From: an uncultured Lachnospiraceae bacterium
GTDB lineage: Bacteria > Bacillota > Clostridia > Lachnospirales > Lachnospiraceae
Length of the DNA: 64,000 bases
Assembly: GCA_947567595.1 (NCBI GenBank)
Contig: CANOMQ010000002.1
Location: forward strand, 1 to 64,000
Direction of reading: 5' to 3'
In this document: in pieces, positions 45,201 to 55,800 of the stretch
Position numbering within the stretch: the stretch's first letter is position 1
How the letters are laid out: each line of letters starts with the position of its first letter
Made by a program: the position numbers and the translations under genes
Notes under the pieces: generated by a model
Database searches by the model: none
Seen by the model: the letters and a program-made list of their open reading frames with translations, nothing else
What the model was told of the DNA's origin: nothing

Positions 45201-45374
45201 TTATGCCCTTACTCTATTTCTCGTTTTTGCCGTCAGCCGAAATGCCTGTTCCATTTCCGGTGTTAATTCCGGTGAATCCTCATCAAACGTTATTGGATGC
45301 TTTCTTGCTTCTTCCAACATTTTTTAGTCTTCCTCCATCAACTGTTCATCTTTAGATAATGTTGCTGTTATCAT
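45201..45374 (-). pseudogene. Small antitoxin-like ORF with an in-frame stop
   Basis: MITATLSKDEQLMEED is followed by a stop codon, and the same frame continues KMLEEARKHPITFDEDSPELTPEMEQAFRLTAKTRNRVRA (split at the internal ATG) to a second stop. The HPITFDEDSPELTPEM text resembles small accessory proteins common in Lachnospiraceae. The downstream ATG (45318-45320) has a fair GGAGGAAG site, so a 39-residue product is still possible. Otherwise the ~335-base gap between the GH43 operon and the lipoprotein gene is empty. Confidence 0.5.
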
Positions 45375-45419
45375 AATATAAGCTCCTATCTTTTTCCGTC
45401 GCCAATTACACTATGATAC

Positions 45420-47336
45420 CTACGGCGCAAACGGCAGTCTCTCAAATTTTGTATACGGTACCGTCACCTCCTGAAAGCCTGCCGCATACGCGGAAATGCT
45501 ATACGGGTGCATGAAAAAGCGAATCCCCTCGTCCGTCAGCACGAAGTCCGTCATTTCCAAGGAAACCATATCATGCACAGTCTCTTTGGCATCCGCCCAG
45601 TATTCATCGGGATTCTTGTCAATCTTTTCACTGAAATAGTCTGTTACAATATCCTTAAGCTCCGCCTCCTCCATACCGGGTACCACATCCATAAGCAAAA
45701 GCCGCTCGCCCGTTTCAAGGTCAAACGTATACCCGTTCCAAATCGGCAGTCCATGCGCACCGCCCCAATATCCATATGCCTGCTGAATAAAGCTGACATA
45801 TCTTCCGTCAAAATACTCGATACCGGATGCAGCCGAATCGTATGCATAAGCCGCACTGGAACTGTCGAAAAATTCCTCGTCCCTTTGCACATTATCTTCA
45901 AAGACCGCCCATTCGCTTGCGACCTCGCTCTCATACAGATACTCGTTAATTGTCGCTGCTCCCGCAAACGAATCATCTATCACAAGCCAGCTAAAGTCTG
46001 CCGTTCCGATCAAAGCATTGGGATCGTTTTCCTTGTAAATGTCGTGATGCTCGTTGGCAAGCGTTCCCACTTTAGAGATCCCTGTACTGTAAATCGGCGT
46101 ATCAAACTGTGTCTGCTCCATTGTGTCTAAATCAAGCCGCAGCAGATACGCTTCATAGTCCGTCATATCCGTATAATAAAGCGCATTTCCCAATACCCGC
46201 AGACCAAAACTAATCGGAGAAAAACCGCTTGCATAGCTTGATATATCATTTAACTCAAGCAATACGCACCTTCCCTGTTCCGCAGCCGAAGCACGGTTAA
46301 TCACGATATGGTTGTCTTCCATTGTCATATAGTAAAACATGCCATCCGCAAATGTCATGCAATGCATTTCTGCATCTCCCAAATCACAGATTGTCGTAAC
46401 CTCTTTCGTATTCAAATCAAAGCTTTCCAGCTTCCAACTGTCAGACTGCATCCCGATATAATACGCCTTATCGTCCTCCATCGCTACTGGCGCGCCAAAG
46501 TTGACCCATTCCTCGCTCCCGCTTTCCACATCAATTTTAACATAAGATGAATTTTTCTGCATAATCAAGCTGCCAAACTTTTCGATGGATTCGACAGGCG
46601 AAAGAAAATGGTAACATTCGCTGTGAATGTTAACCAATCTGTAATCTTCCCCCAAATCCTTTGTGTACCGAAACGCCGTTTCCTCTTGCGGAATTTGTTC
46701 CCCAAGGCTTCCATCCTCGAGAACGCTGTAGCACTGCACGTCACAGCTATCATTATACACATACAAAATATTATCACTATAATAGATACTCAACAAAGGA
46801 TGCTCAGCGTCCAGTCCCGATACCGCCTGTTCATATCCGCTTCCATCCGTATTGATTGCGGAAAGCACAAACGCAGTGTTCCCCACTCCGTCCTTCTCAT
46901 ACTCCGCCGTCTCAATAAAATACAACCTTTCCCCCAGTACAACCCCACAGCCGTCAAACACGTTATAATGCGGTTCATAGGTGTCGCTTTTCCACAAAAC
47001 CTCTAATCTGCCAGTTGCTTTATCCACAAAATAGATGTATGTTTTCCCAAAAAAGTAGACGCTGTCCTCCGTTTCCTTCACTGCTGTCCCGTTTTGCGAT
47101 TGTGACACTTGTGTCAGTTCTTCGTTATCAGCCGCATCTGTTTGTGACACTTGTGTCATATTTTCAGCAACATCCGCAGTGTCCGTTTCTGACACTTGTG
47201 TCATATTTGTGTCATTCCTGTCAACGACCGGAGGCTTTGCCCCGCAGCCGCTGACAATTGTGGCAATGGATAAGCTAAGCATTCCTGCCAAAATCATTTC
47301 TCGTCGTTTTATATTCTTACGCATTTTCTTATTCAT
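45420..47336 (-). CDS. Lipoprotein with DUF3298 (RsiV-like) domain
   Basis: 638 residues. A lipoprotein signal (MLSLSIATIVSGC) is followed by a Thr/Gln/Asp-rich spacer with three TQVS repeats, a propeller-like middle (about 90-430) and a C-terminal DUF3298 domain (YGYWGGAHGLPIWNGYTFDLE; SISAYAAGFQEVTVPYTKF). DUF3298 occurs in the anti-sigma factor RsiV, which binds lysozyme, but no membrane anti-sigma part is present here. It should sit on the outer face of the membrane. It lies 24 bases after the DUF4349 gene and is probably co-transcribed. Function is unknown. Confidence 0.82.
   Translation of the reverse strand: MNKKMRKNIKRREMILAGMLSLSIATIVSGCGAKPPVVDRNDTNMTQVSETDTADVAENMTQVSQTDAADNEELTQVSQSQNGTAVKETEDSVYFFGKTYIYFVDKATGRLEVLWKSDTYEPHYNVFDGCGVVLGERLYFIETAEYEKDGVGNTAFVLSAINTDGSGYEQAVSGLDAEHPLLSIYYSDNILYVYNDSCDVQCYSVLEDGSLGEQIPQEETAFRYTKDLGEDYRLVNIHSECYHFLSPVESIEKFGSLIMQKNSSYVKIDVESGSEEWVNFGAPVAMEDDKAYYIGMQSDSWKLESFDLNTKEVTTICDLGDAEMHCMTFADGMFYYMTMEDNHIVINRASAAEQGRCVLLELNDISSYASGFSPISFGLRVLGNALYYTDMTDYEAYLLRLDLDTMEQTQFDTPIYSTGISKVGTLANEHHDIYKENDPNALIGTADFSWLVIDDSFAGAATINEYLYESEVASEWAVFEDNVQRDEEFFDSSSAAYAYDSAASGIEYFDGRYVSFIQQAYGYWGGAHGLPIWNGYTFDLETGERLLLMDVVPGMEEAELKDIVTDYFSEKIDKNPDEYWADAKETVHDMVSLEMTDFVLTDEGIRFFMHPYSISAYAAGFQEVTVPYTKFERLPFAP
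47103..47203. repeat. Three copies of TGACACTTGTGTCA
   Basis: The 14-mer occurs at 47103-47116, 47145-47158 and 47190-47203, encoding the TQVS repeats of the lipoprotein spacer. Identical copies lie at 13761-13774 and 30647-30660 in unrelated genes. It is a gapped palindrome (TGACAC-N2-GTGTCA), and all five copies have TT in the centre on the plus strand. Confidence 0.8.
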
Positions 47337-47360
47337 ACTCCCCTGTTTATCTTTATAATG

Positions 47361-48509
47361 TTATTTATTATCCGGATGATCCGTGTTCTGCACTTCATTC
47401 TGTGGTGTCTGCTGCTGGAAATTGTCATACCTATTCGCAGTATTTGCATTCTGTACACCGCCATACGCTGCCTGCTGCTCCTTAATGCGCTTCTTTTCCT
47501 CCCTATGTTTTTTGATTGTCTTTCTGAGCGCAAAGAACAAAATAATGCCTATAATCACAAGATACGGAAACAGCCTGATAAACAGGAACAGCACAACCTC
47601 AAGGAACATCAGGAAACCGCTGTAGGTTGATTTTATGGTATTCGTCAGACGGTCTGCAAAGGTATTCTTCTTTACAGGCTCCTCCTGCGCGCGAAACTCC
47701 ATCACTTCCTCGATGCCGATATTCACATACGAGTACGCCACATCCACGTCCATATACCGCTTATTGGTCTGCAAACGGTTGATGTCATACTGCACGGAGG
47801 TCAGCCTGTCCTGCACCGTTATCATTTCCTCAATTGTTGTACACTCCTCCATCATGGCAAGCAGGTTTTTCTCCTGTATTTTCAGCGCCTCAATCTGCGT
47901 TGTCGTGTCGTAATATTCCTGACTGATATTGTCAATGCTTGCCGACTTCGACGTAATTTTTCCCACACCGTCAAGTGCGGAAACAAAGCTGTCATAATTT
48001 TTCGACGGCACACGGATTTCTATGTAATTGCGCATTGTGCCCTGCGTCTTGCGGTAGTCCGCGTAGTACCACTCATAGCTGCTGTCCGTCTCGTTTTCCG
48101 ACTGAATAACGCCGCCGTACTGCGTGATTGCCTCCTTAATGGATTTCATTGTCCCCGCATAATCCAAGGTCTCAATTTCCATATTGCAGCGGTAGACAAG
48201 CTTTTCCTCCAAAAGCGTCATGCTGTCCATATTCTGCGTCGTGTTGTCGCCGTCGCCATCAGGCATTTCATAATCCACTTCCTCCGCAGCGGTAGCTTCA
48301 TTCATGGTAAAACTATCTTGCGCAATCCCCGCGCCATACTCCGCCTTTTCCGCCGGCGCAGCCGGAGCATACGCGCCTCCCGCATCATTGCTCGCTGTCG
48401 CTTTATCCGACGCGGACAGTGAACCCGCTCCCCCGCAGCCTGTCAAAAGACATGCGGTAAGGACGGTTGTCAGCAACATGGTTGACATTTTTTTCACAAA
48501 CTTTTTCAT
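47361..48509 (-). CDS. DUF4349 lipoprotein
   Basis: About 382 residues. The lipoprotein signal is MLLTTVLTACLLTGC. An Ala/Gly/Glu-rich spacer precedes the DUF4349 domain (LVYRCNMEIETLDYAGTMKSI, RVPSKNYDSFVSALDGVG), a coiled coil (about 220-285) and a C-terminal membrane helix (FLFIRLFPYLVIIGIILFFALR) with a basic cytoplasmic tail. It is thus anchored at both ends across the membrane. The family's role is unknown; it is often linked to the envelope. AGGAGG precedes the ATG, and the ~345-base upstream gap contains only AT-rich promoter-like sequence. Confidence 0.88.
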   Translation of the reverse strand: MKKFVKKMSTMLLTTVLTACLLTGCGGAGSLSASDKATASNDAGGAYAPAAPAEKAEYGAGIAQDSFTMNEATAAEEVDYEMPDGDGDNTTQNMDSMTLLEEKLVYRCNMEIETLDYAGTMKSIKEAITQYGGVIQSENETDSSYEWYYADYRKTQGTMRNYIEIRVPSKNYDSFVSALDGVGKITSKSASIDNISQEYYDTTTQIEALKIQEKNLLAMMEECTTIEEMITVQDRLTSVQYDINRLQTNKRYMDVDVAYSYVNIGIEEVMEFRAQEEPVKKNTFADRLTNTIKSTYSGFLMFLEVVLFLFIRLFPYLVIIGIILFFALRKTIKKHREEKKRIKEQQAAYGGVQNANTANRYDNFQQQTPQNEVQNTDHPDNK

Positions 48510-48854
48510 AACAAACCTCCTCGCTTGGTCAGAGCCTACGCTCCTTCCATCTTTTGCACATAACACATATAAAAGCATAATGTGTTATGATATTAATAGG
48601 TAGTTTTAGTATAAACAATTTTATATGGCTTTGCAATGTATCGGGCAAAAAAGAACAGTGTATTTGACAGTGTATTTACAAAAAACTCATGTTTGCATAA
48701 GTTATCTGTGCTATACTATCAAAATGTAATTATTCCAAGCAATTACCGGAAGTCAATCCGGGTTGTTCATTCATGGCGTATCGCCGTAAATTCACACTAA
48801 ATTTATTTACATTCCAAAGAAAATCAATTGAAAGAGGCAAAAGGAGAAGTTATA

Positions 48855-49763
48855 ATGAAGATAATACCACTTAAGTATGATTTCTGTGTCAAGGAAGTCA
48901 TGGAGAATGAAACCGTAAGGAAGTATTTTATCAGCGATGTATTAGATATTCCGCTTATGGACATCAAGTCCGTGCGGATATTAAATCCGTTTCTGTGGAA
49001 GCGTTATAAGAAGCAGAAGCTCGGGATTTTGGATATTCAGCTTGAGCTGAATGATGATGCGAAGATTAATATCGAAATACAGTTGAAGCAGAAATACAAC
49101 TGGAAGAAACGGTCGGTTTTTTATCTGGCAAAGATGTTTACCGCGGATTTGAGGCGCGGTGAGGATTATGAGAAAGCGAAACGGTGTATTGTCATAACGA
49201 TTTTGGACTTTGAGCCGGAAGACTGTGTAAGTGCTGATTACCACACGGTTTACATGCTCCGGGATAAATCAGGTAACCCGTATACGGATGTGCTGGAGCT
49301 GCATACAATAGAGCTGAAAAAGAAGCCGCGCACGGAACAGCCCTGTCCGCTTGATGAGTGGCACAGTCTGTTCAATGCGGAGACGGAGGAGGATTTGGAT
49401 ATGCTGAAATCAGGGACGAAGAATTTGGGGATTATCGAAGCGATTAAGGAATTGAAGGAAATCAGCCTTACGGACAGGCTGCGCTATGAGCATGAGATGC
49501 GGCTTAAGGCAAAGAGTGACAGGCGTGCGGAGGATAAGTTTGTTTATTTTCAGGGGCACAAGAATGGTATGGAGAAGGGGAGAATTGAAGGTATTGAAGT
49601 GGGCAGAATGGAAAGCTTGAAAAGCATGATAAAAATTTTGCGCAAAAACGGGCTCTCCGATGAGCAGATTGCCGAAGAATTGGTTGCAGAATGCGGGTTA
49701 AGCATTGAAGAAGCAACGGATGTGCTCCATAAAAGCAACCCAAACGGCTTATCAGACAACTAA
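48855..49763 (+). CDS. Rpn-family recombination-promoting nuclease / transposase-like
   Basis: About 302 residues. The Rpn-type PD-(D/E)XK nuclease core is GILDIQLELNDDAKINIEIQLKQ, with the start PLKYDFCVKEVMEN typical of the family. A C-terminal Arg/Glu-rich coiled coil (KGRIEGIEVGRMESLKSMIK) and a short helical tail (SDEQIAEELVAE) follow. Family members cleave DNA and promote RecA-independent recombination; despite the label 'putative transposase' no terminal repeats were found. AAAAGGAG precedes the ATG. A second, truncated member lies near 61.7 kb. Confidence 0.88.
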   Translation: MKIIPLKYDFCVKEVMENETVRKYFISDVLDIPLMDIKSVRILNPFLWKRYKKQKLGILDIQLELNDDAKINIEIQLKQKYNWKKRSVFYLAKMFTADLRRGEDYEKAKRCIVITILDFEPEDCVSADYHTVYMLRDKSGNPYTDVLELHTIELKKKPRTEQPCPLDEWHSLFNAETEEDLDMLKSGTKNLGIIEAIKELKEISLTDRLRYEHEMRLKAKSDRRAEDKFVYFQGHKNGMEKGRIEGIEVGRMESLKSMIKILRKNGLSDEQIAEELVAECGLSIEEATDVLHKSNPNGLSDN

Positions 49764-49811
49764 TTATTTACAAGCAAAATTGCCACAATCCTATATTAAG
49801 TCAAAAAAGAG

Positions 49812-49852
49812 ATTGCGCCATGACCTCACTTTCGTAAAGGTCATGGCGCAAT
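49812..49852. terminator. Strong terminator between Rpn and pectin-esterase genes
   Basis: The arms ATTGCGCCATGACCT and its complement (15 bp), with T residues on the minus strand, end the 10-kb gene. The hairpin can also stop the Rpn-family gene. Confidence 0.85.
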
Positions 49853-49854
49853 TT

Positions 49855-49895
49855 GTATAGTGTATATGAGTAAATTTAAAAAGCGTTAATTAATT
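49855..49895. repeat. 41-bp direct repeat, copy 1
   Basis: It is identical to 60137-60177 and begins GTATAGTGTATATGAG. It forms the 3' flank, including part of the stop codon, of the large pectin-esterase gene. Confidence 0.9.
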
Positions 49896-52800
49896 AGTTT
49901 CCCTGAAGAAACATGCCTGCAACAAAGTCTGTACCTACTTTTGACCAATATGCAAACTCCGTGGTTTCCTCTTTTGACGTATCATATGCTGTAAATACAC
50001 CCTTTTCGTCCACAGTAAAGGCAAACTTTCCTTCCGTTGTCATGCCTCCGACATAACTAGGTTTCTTGATTGCGGAGGAAATATTCATGTCTTTGTTATT
50101 CTTAATTGCATTTGCCATATATGCCGCTTCTATAAATCCACCTATCTTATTGCAGTGCGTGCCATCATTGACATTCATAATCTGTTTTGCAAGAGGGCTG
50201 TTTTTGTCTTTCGCATCCGTATCTGCCGCATAAGCATCATTAAACATGTTCTGTGAAAACGCAAATGCATCAATCAGTAATACATTCTGTTCCTCTGCAA
50301 GCTGCTTAACTGCTTCTACATAGGCATTATCGCTTGAAACAATGGATTCTGTATTATCCGTTTTCTTAGAATCATGATGTCCATCAAGAACAATTTTCCC
50401 ATTTTCATCATACTTCATTCTTGACACAGGAGTCACTAATACCGGGATTGCCCCTTTTTTCTTCGCCACCTCAATATACTGTGTCAAATACCATTTAAAT
50501 GTACCACTTGTATGAGGATAATACTGATTTCCATAATTTTCTATGCACTTATCCTTTGTAGCCTGTTTATCAAAATACGAAACATCTAATGCCTTCAAAG
50601 TATCTATCGAGGTCTGTTGGGCAGGTGTTGAAGGATACTTTCCATCCGTACCCTTTTCTCCAACTGATACATATCTGTCACCAAGATATATCTTGCTGTT
50701 GGAGGAATCATTATGTCCGAACTGGATAAATAAGTAATCGCCTTTACCAATCTCTTTCTCAATTGATGCCAGTTTTCCTTCATTAATGAAGCTTCTTGAA
50801 CTTCTCCCTCCGTCGGCATAATCCACAATTGTTACTTTCTCCTCATCAAAAAACTCTTGGAGATACTCACCCCACGAACCTTCATCGCGGATTTTTCCTC
50901 CCATCCACATTCCTTTCGCGGAATAATCCTTAACCGTAGAATCACCTGCAAGGAAAATCTTTATGCCACCTGCAAATTCATCATCCGACTCTTCAACCTT
51001 ATTTTGTGTCACAAAGTCCGCCGCAGTTCCCTTCTTTCCACTTGCGGTTTCAGGAATTACTTTTACCTTAATTGCAAAGCCCACATCTGCCTTTTTGACA
51101 ATATAATTTTTCCCTGTCGCCGCAGTTGAAGAATATACAAGTGTTGAACTATCTGCTTCGCCTACGCGGTACCAGTTAATGGTTGAAGCATCATTGCTAT
51201 TATTATTTCCATTTAATTCATAAGTTACAGAAAGCTTTGTTCCGGGACAAATTTTGTCAACATGCTCTATCGCCGGATTCGTTTTAAACGAAACATCACT
51301 TTCCTCTGCTACATAATGAGAAGGTGTCCAATCTCCCAAATAGTCCGCTATCGTTTTTTCAAAAGTACCGGTCGTAGTCGGCTTTCTCTTGCTAAGGTCA
51401 ACAGCCGTGCCGTCCAGCAATGTCGTATTATACTCTTTAAAATTAGCTGCTGTTGCCTTATTTCCAGACATATCCTGCCATCCGTCATCGTAAATTATAT
51501 TGCTGTGCGCCAGCTTTGTATTAACAAATGTAACTGTTGCATTCGGTCTCCACGGTCTTCCATAGAATCCGCTCTTTACTTCACGATTTTCATTCGCTGT
51601 AATTGTGCAATTCCAAAACAGATAACCATGCTGTGAAACACTGCCTGCTTTTGCTGTAGCTGGAACTCCTGACTGCGCCGCTGTGATAACACCACCTTTT
51701 CCGCTAGTGACACCCGGGTTTCCGGTATAACCTGCAAAGCTAAGTACACAATTGTCAAATACACAATCACCATCGCCACAGATATAGTCTGTGTTGCCTT
51801 CTATAAAACATTCTTTAAAGTAAGAATGTGTTCCCGCGCCTTCCTTACCTGTGCCAAGAGTGTCTTGACTACTGATAAATGAGCATTTGTAGAACTCTAC
51901 CCTGTCAGCATCACCAATATACATTGCAGCCGCACGCTCTTTTAAGCCTGAGCTCTGTACATCTAAATACTTTGTCCTTACAGCCTTTGTTGATATTGGC
52001 TCTACGCCATCTTCGAGCTCCTCGTCTGTCACATACAAGTTGTATGAATTTTCAAAAACAATATTCTGCGCCCTAAAATCTGCAGCCGTAACCCTTACCG
52101 TAGCACCCCAGTCTTTCACACTTTGATCGTCTTCGCTTTTGCCTTCGCCGATTCTTCCCTCGTTCTTCTGATATTTATCATATGCCCGTTCTTTATCATA
52201 GTAGCCTTCGCTGCCCACACTATAATACTTATAGCCAAGACCATAATACCATGTGAGCTTTACCGTTTCATTCGGCGTATCATTTACAAACGATACGAAC
52301 GGAACATCGACAAGGATTTGCTCTCTGTATGTTCCCGGCGCAATATGGATTGTAATGCGCTCTGCATCACTTGTTGGAGCCTGCATGCGTCTAACATCTT
52401 CAAGTGCCTCATTGATTGTCTTATACTTTGTTCCATCAGTATTTGCACAATCTACATACACGTCTGACTTTCTTTCAATCTTTTCCAAAGGTGCTGTTGA
52501 TACGAGCATCAATGCTTTCTGTTCAGCTTTGCCCTCTACTATGACGTGCGTTGTTGTCGTATATCCTTCTGCATCCAGTTTTGCGCTGTATGCGCCATCC
52601 CTGAGATTTGCATTATATGCATCATTCTCCACGGTTGCAGGATAAACCATTCCGTCATCAACATTTTCAAATTGAAGCGATGCTATGCTAACATTTGTAA
52701 GTTCATTTTGATCAATATCAATAAACTTACCCGAAACAGCATATACCTCTTTTAATTCTACCTCAATTATCGCTTCTGTGTTTGGAGCGCTCAAACGGAC

Positions 52801-55800
52801 TGTTGTATCACCTTTTACCTTGTAGTCATTTACACCTTCCAAGACAATTGAATATTCCACATCTGCAACTAACTGGGCATTAAAGCCAAGCGTCCCTGAT
52901 TCTGCATAATTAATAAGCGTTATTGTATCAGTTCCTGTTACCAGCTTAGCCTTCAGCTTGGATAAATCCGCATCTTGTGAAAATCCTTTTATCTCACCGG
53001 AATATGCATATGTCTGCATTGTCCCAATTACAAGGTTATGACTCTTTCCGGCTGCCACATCAGTTTCCGTTGTTGTTACCTTTTTGGTATCATCCGTAAA
53101 TCCGTAACCGGTTGCGCCTGCAAGCACTGCTGTATAAGTATAGCCTGCCGCAAGTGATGCCTGATAGCTTGTTCCATCAATTACTGCCGCTGTTTCAGCA
53201 TCCGTTGTATCATTAACAAACTTAACCGAAACGCCTTCAAGTGATGCAAGAGCGCCTTTGTCAATCGTACCACTGACACTTACTGCCGGAACTCTTACCA
53301 CTCTGTTAAAAATCGGTTTCGCATTGGGTACCGACAGCTTATATTTGCCCGTATAATTAGCAACAAACTTCAGTTTCTTGTTTGTAGGCGCGGTTGCATT
53401 TGTTTTTAATACATCTGCCTGTGTACCGCTTTCCCCAAGATAGTCAAAATGAACTTCTCCTTCTTTTCCGTCACTTGTACCTACATACGCGTATACAATA
53501 TCACCTTCCGAAACATTAACTGTTAAAAACCTAGCTTTATCTGTACTTGGATTTCCACAATAATATTGACCATGTGCTGTGTAATCCTCATATTTAAACT
53601 TTGCTGTTGATGACAATGACTGTCCATTTGATGCAATATCACTGTAGAAACGATCACCCTGCTGATAATGTATTGTTAAGTCGCCAAATGCCTGAGTTCC
53701 TGTCTCTGAAAAAATCTGATTTTTTCCGTCTTCGCTTGGCTGAATAACAGTCATGGCTTCCCAGTCTGCTTTTGTAATGTTATTCTTATACTTAGCTGTG
53801 TCTGTCTCTTCCAATCCGCCAAAATCCCAAACATCAATCAGCTTCCCTTCTGTCGGTACAGGAGGTTTCGGAGACGGCTCTGTGCCTGTTTCCGTTTCGG
53901 TTGTTGTTTCTGTCTCTGTTTGTGACTCACTTGGAGCAGTCTCTGTCGGATTTTCCGGATCTACCGGCTTTGTTGGATCTTCCGGTTTTGTCGGATTTTC
54001 TCCCGATGAGTCGCCGCCTGAGCTTGATTCCTCTTGGTCAGGCTCCCTTTCAGATTTCGCGTTGGCTTCAATCTTGAACTTAAGATTTCTTGTACCGTAA
54101 TATCTGCCTGTATCTGTGCCCTTGATTGTTACTGTAGCAGAGCCGAACTTATTATTATTCTTGTATGAAACGATTTCAATTTCATCCGCCTTTATCAAAC
54201 CGCTGGGCGTATACTTCTCAATCTCCTTTTTTGTAAGCGTAACGGAATTGATTCCATCAAACGGCTGAGGCTTAATGTTGTCCGTCCTCTCAAGTTTTAC
54301 ACCTGCCAGCTTGTCTGCTATACGGCATGAAAGCGTTGTCGCTGCATACTTGTCTTTGTCTGCGTTTGCATCGCTTGGTTCCACCTTGATTTCTGTTGCC
54401 GGAACTGACCATGTAATCTTTACATCAGCCGGCTTTACCTTTGCGCCTGATGCATCTGTGACCTTTGCCGCATTGACTACCTTATCATCGCCCTTCGCCT
54501 TCTTTGCATCTACGATTGTGCCTTCCTTAATATGATAACTGCCCGGAACAACCTTAATCTGAACCTCTGTGTCTTTTCCAATTATATTTTTATAGGAACC
54601 GGCACCTGTGATTGTTACCGTAAATGTGCTGCCCAAAGCAATATCCTTTGCCTTGCTTTCTTTGCTGTATTTAACCTTGTAATCCTTATTCTCTTTAAGG
54701 ATTACGCCGCTTTCTGCCAGTTTAATTTCCGTAAGTCTTGCACCCTTTGAAGAATACTCTGCATCAAGCGGTTTTTCCGCTGTGCCATATTTTGCCAGCT
54801 CTGTTTTGACAGCTTCGTTTTCCGCGATTGTGTACTCAATCTTAATCGTGCCGGAATAATTGTTTGCACCCTTTACAGTGAGCATTGCCTTGCCTGTCTG
54901 TGCGTTCTTCTTGTAAGCAAGTGTGTAGTCTTCCTGTGGTCGGAGTACTTTTCCATTTGGCAGTTCTATTTTAAAGCTGCCAAACTCTATCGGGCTTCCC
55001 TGATATACAAAGTCTTTCTTTTCTGTCGTTTTAGCCTCCCACGACTTCGCTCCCTTTGTAAATTCAGCATTGGAAGCAGTAATCTTTATGCCATCCGTCT
55101 TTGCAAGGTCAGCCTTCTTGATGGTAAATGGAAGTACCTTTGTTCCGAAATATTCGTTCTGTCCGATAATGGTAACGCTTGCTTTACCTACATTGATATT
55201 ATTCTTGTATACAATTTTGTAGTTTACCGCATCACCAAGCTCCGCAAGTCCCTGTACTGCCGGAGTAATATAATCATTCCTGTATAATGCTATCTCTTTC
55301 AGTTCATTCTTATCAAGCGTAAGCCTTACTTTTGAAATGTCCTTTAAGTCCTTCTTACCTACAACCTTGTACTTAACTTCTTTGGTGCCATAAAATGTAC
55401 CCAAATCCGTACCCACATTTGTACCTTCAATGGTTACTGTTTTTTCTCCTACGGTAGTCTCGTCCTCTGCCCTCTTTACCGTATAGTGCAGATTTTCCGT
55501 AAGCTCCTGTTGGTACGTAATCGGATTTCCGTTTTGGTCTTTCTTGCCGCTGTCATAGAGATAAGATACTTTAATCACATACGGCTGCTTCTTGGAATAT
55601 ACAACATTTGCTGTCTCAATTTTGATTTTTGACTCATCGCTTATTGATATTCTTTTTGTTTTCTTGTCTGCCGGTATCTTGTCATTTGGTGTTGTCGGGT
55701 TGGTTGGTTTATCATCGCCCGGCTTGTTCGGATCATCAGGGTTGTCCCCACCCGGTTTGTTCGGATCATCGGGATTGTCCCCACCCGGCTTGTTCGGATC

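Noticed and set aside
48855..49763. Complete insertion sequence around the Rpn-family gene
   Set aside because: No terminal inverted repeats or target-site duplication could be found; the family works without IS ends.
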